64,000 nucleotides of DNA from Angiostrongylus vasorum (lineage: Eukaryota; Nematoda; Chromadorea; Rhabditida; Metastrongylidae): NCBI GenBank assembly GCA_018806985.1, contig JADANN010000461.1, forward strand, positions 744,001-808,000. The letters are read 5' to 3'. Below are positions 62,135 to 64,000 of the stretch, piece after piece. A program made the translations under genes and the position numbers. Position 1 is the stretch's first letter. Each line of letters opens with the position of its first letter. The notes under the pieces were generated by a model, which worked only from the letters and a program-made list of their open reading frames with translations, did no database searches and was not told the DNA's origin.

Positions 62135-64000
62135 CCTGTATCACCTGTAGTCCCGTTGATCGTCGAGTGACTCGAGCGGGCGCCAGTAAATCTTCCATTT
62201 TTCCCTGTCGCGTGCAAGAGTAGCCCAATGGGTTCTGGTCGCCATAGGGAATCGTCGAGCATAATATCTTTCTTCAAAGCTCTTTGTAAAGAACTCTGAC
62301 CATTGGGTCGGTGGTCTCCCGCAGTACGTTTGACATCCCGAGAAATCCAGTCACTTGCGGCTCTTGTCCATCGGTTGTCATTCATACGCATTACGTGTCC
62401 GGCCCACCTTATCTTCGACTATTTAGCGTACGGAACGGCATCTTTGATTTGTGATCGATGACGCAGGTCGGATCTTCGGACCCCATTCCTTGCTTGTGTG
62501 AAATAGGATACTCCTAGCATCGCCCTTTCGACTGCGCGTTCAGAAACGCTAAGTGATCTTTCATCCTGCTTACGCAGCGACCAAGTTTCTGACGCATACG
62601 TTAGGGCAGGAAGTACCGTTGAGTCGAAATGGTGGGCACGGAGTCGGGTGTTCCTTGTTCTCTTCACTACATCCTCGATGCTTTTGAAAGCACCCCAAGC
62701 CGCTCGTTTCATTCTGCTCAGCTCTGGAGCTAGGTCGTTCATCATATTGATTTCTCGACCTAGATAGATATAACTGGAGCATTCGGAGATATTCGTTCCG
62801 TTGAGCGTGAATGGGGCATGCGAAACCAATCCGTTCTTCATGAACATCGTTTTTGTCAGATTTAGTTGAAGACCAATCTTTCCACAGGCTTTATCAAAGT
62901 CGGTAAGCATTCGTTCCGCTTGGCTAATGTTTGGTGTTATAAGGACGATGTCATCAGCAAAGCGAAGATGGTGTAACTGCCGACCATCGATTTTCACTCC
63001 CGTATCATCCCATTCCAATGTTCGCATGACGTTCTGGAGGGTGGCGGCAAATAATTTTGGCGAGATGGTATCGCCTTGCCTAACTCCTCTTTGACGTCAA
63101 TGATAACATCGTCGTAGAATGGTGATACCTTGGTTGTGAAATTTTTGTACAGGTCACCAAGAATCTTTATGTACTGAGTAGGGATTTCTTGACTATCCTG
63201 GGGTTCCAAGACTGCTCCTATCTCAGTTGAATCAAGGGCCTTGTGTAAATCGATGAATGTGATACAGAGCTGCCTTTTGTACTCTCGCGATACTTCAGTG
63301 AGCCTTGTTACCGTGTGGATGTGGTCCATCGTACTAAATCCTTTTCGAAATCCTGCTTGCTCACATGGCTGTCCTTCGTCTAGTGTTCTGTCAATCCTGT
63401 TTAGGATGACTCGAGTGAAAAGTTTGTAGACGATAGACAGTAAGCAGATTGGACGATAGTTGCCGATATCGTGTAGGTCACCCTTCTTGAACAATAACAC
63501 GGTCTTGCTGGGCTTCCAGTGGGTAGGGACCTTGCATTCGGACAGGTAACGTGTGAAGAGCCGAGCCAGTGTGTTTATGAGGACTGGTGGAAGGCTCTTC
63601 AGGTGTTCTGGTCTTATCCTGTCCGGACCTGGTTTTGTTCGATTTTTCACCGACGAAATGGCATGTCGGATTTAGGAAGGGAGAACCAGTGGTACAACAT
63701 ATCCATCCTCTATTTCATATGATGGAAGGTGGACGTGGCTATAGAAGAGATGCGAATAGTATTCGTAAATAATTTTCTCCATTGCCTTTCTGGACGCTGT
63801 AGCTGTTCCGTCTAGGCGCCGGAATGCAATCGACTTAGTCTTGTAATTGGCGAAGCTTAGGTGGGCTTTGCGAATGCTTTTCCCAGCCTCTGCAGCTTCG
63901 ACCATTATTGCTGCCCTTCTCTATTTAAGATCTTTTATCGCCTGTCTGCAGTGTTTTGCAAGTTCGGACGTTAGTTCGCGGTTGCCTGCAGCTCGTGCGA
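62135..64000 (-). mobile_element. RTE-type retrotransposon, best-preserved copy
   Basis: This minus-strand copy leaves the window at the right. The reverse transcriptase begins with TKPGPDRIRPEHLKSLPP and includes HWKPSKTVLLFKKGD, NYRPICLLSIVYKLF, GFRKGFSTMDHIHT, the catalytic HLRFADDIVLITPN, LNLTKTMFM and a C-terminal block to about 62419. One frame change near 63085 separates the N- and C-terminal halves of the reverse transcriptase (the base run before GVRQGD), and a stop and another shift fall near 62420-62300. The endonuclease half lies outside the window. Confidence 0.92.

Overview
This is a eukaryotic window, most likely from a parasitic clade V (strongylid, hookworm-like) nematode. 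The evidence is small exons of about 65-340 nt, introns that range from tiny to repeat-swollen, splice acceptors lying directly against start codons as in spliced-leader trans-splicing, and protein-coding genes that look nematode-like. I rebuilt spliced gene models by eye. For seven loci the reading phase closes across every junction that I assigned. The species call is inference; gene families are named from recognised motifs, without any database search.

Layout. 0-7.4 kb is a nest of RTE-type retrotransposon copies, two copies of a ~600 bp repeat and a (TA)n tract. 8.2-24.4 kb carries three genes, all on the minus strand: NUS1 (cis-prenyltransferase subunit, 23050-24397 and probably further 5'), vha-15 (V-ATPase subunit H, 16003-21538, 10 exons, 468 aa) and pus-1 (tRNA pseudouridine synthase, 8262-13788, 8 exons, 409 aa). 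25-30 kb is mostly repeats plus one frameshifted coding fragment. 30.4-41.6 kb holds a plus-strand CK1/TTBK-like protein kinase spread over about 11 kb of SINE-loaded introns. 42.4-46.6 kb is a minus-strand leprecan/CRTAP-like protein (10 exons). 48.9-53.4 kb is a minus-strand mitochondrial [2Fe-2S] ferredoxin (FDX2). It is divergent from a plus-strand tetraspanin (53.6-58.1 kb, 7 exons, 299 aa). The tetraspanin is followed, at operon-like spacing, by a small membrane-protein ORF and the N-terminal part of PIG-S. 61-64 kb is again repeat: Penelope-type tails, (TA)n and an RTE copy leaving the window.

Repeats dominate the non-coding space. They include about 19 copies of a ~275 bp tRNA-derived SINE (family A), about 11 copies of a second ~400 bp family (B), three copies of another tRNA-headed repeat (E), inverted-repeat elements with tRNA-like arms (C), a ~600 bp repeat (D), mariner relics, RTE copies of several ages, and Penelope-like remnants.

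The most interesting signal is a set of candidate hammerhead ribozymes in Penelope-like tails, one of them directly downstream of a decayed GIY-YIG endonuclease inside a vha-15 intron. Other notable points are two candidate GC-AG introns, a probable tetraspanin/small ORF/PIG-S operon with overlapping reading frames, a partial exon duplication in the kinase gene, and a leprecan-like protein without a visible dioxygenase domain.
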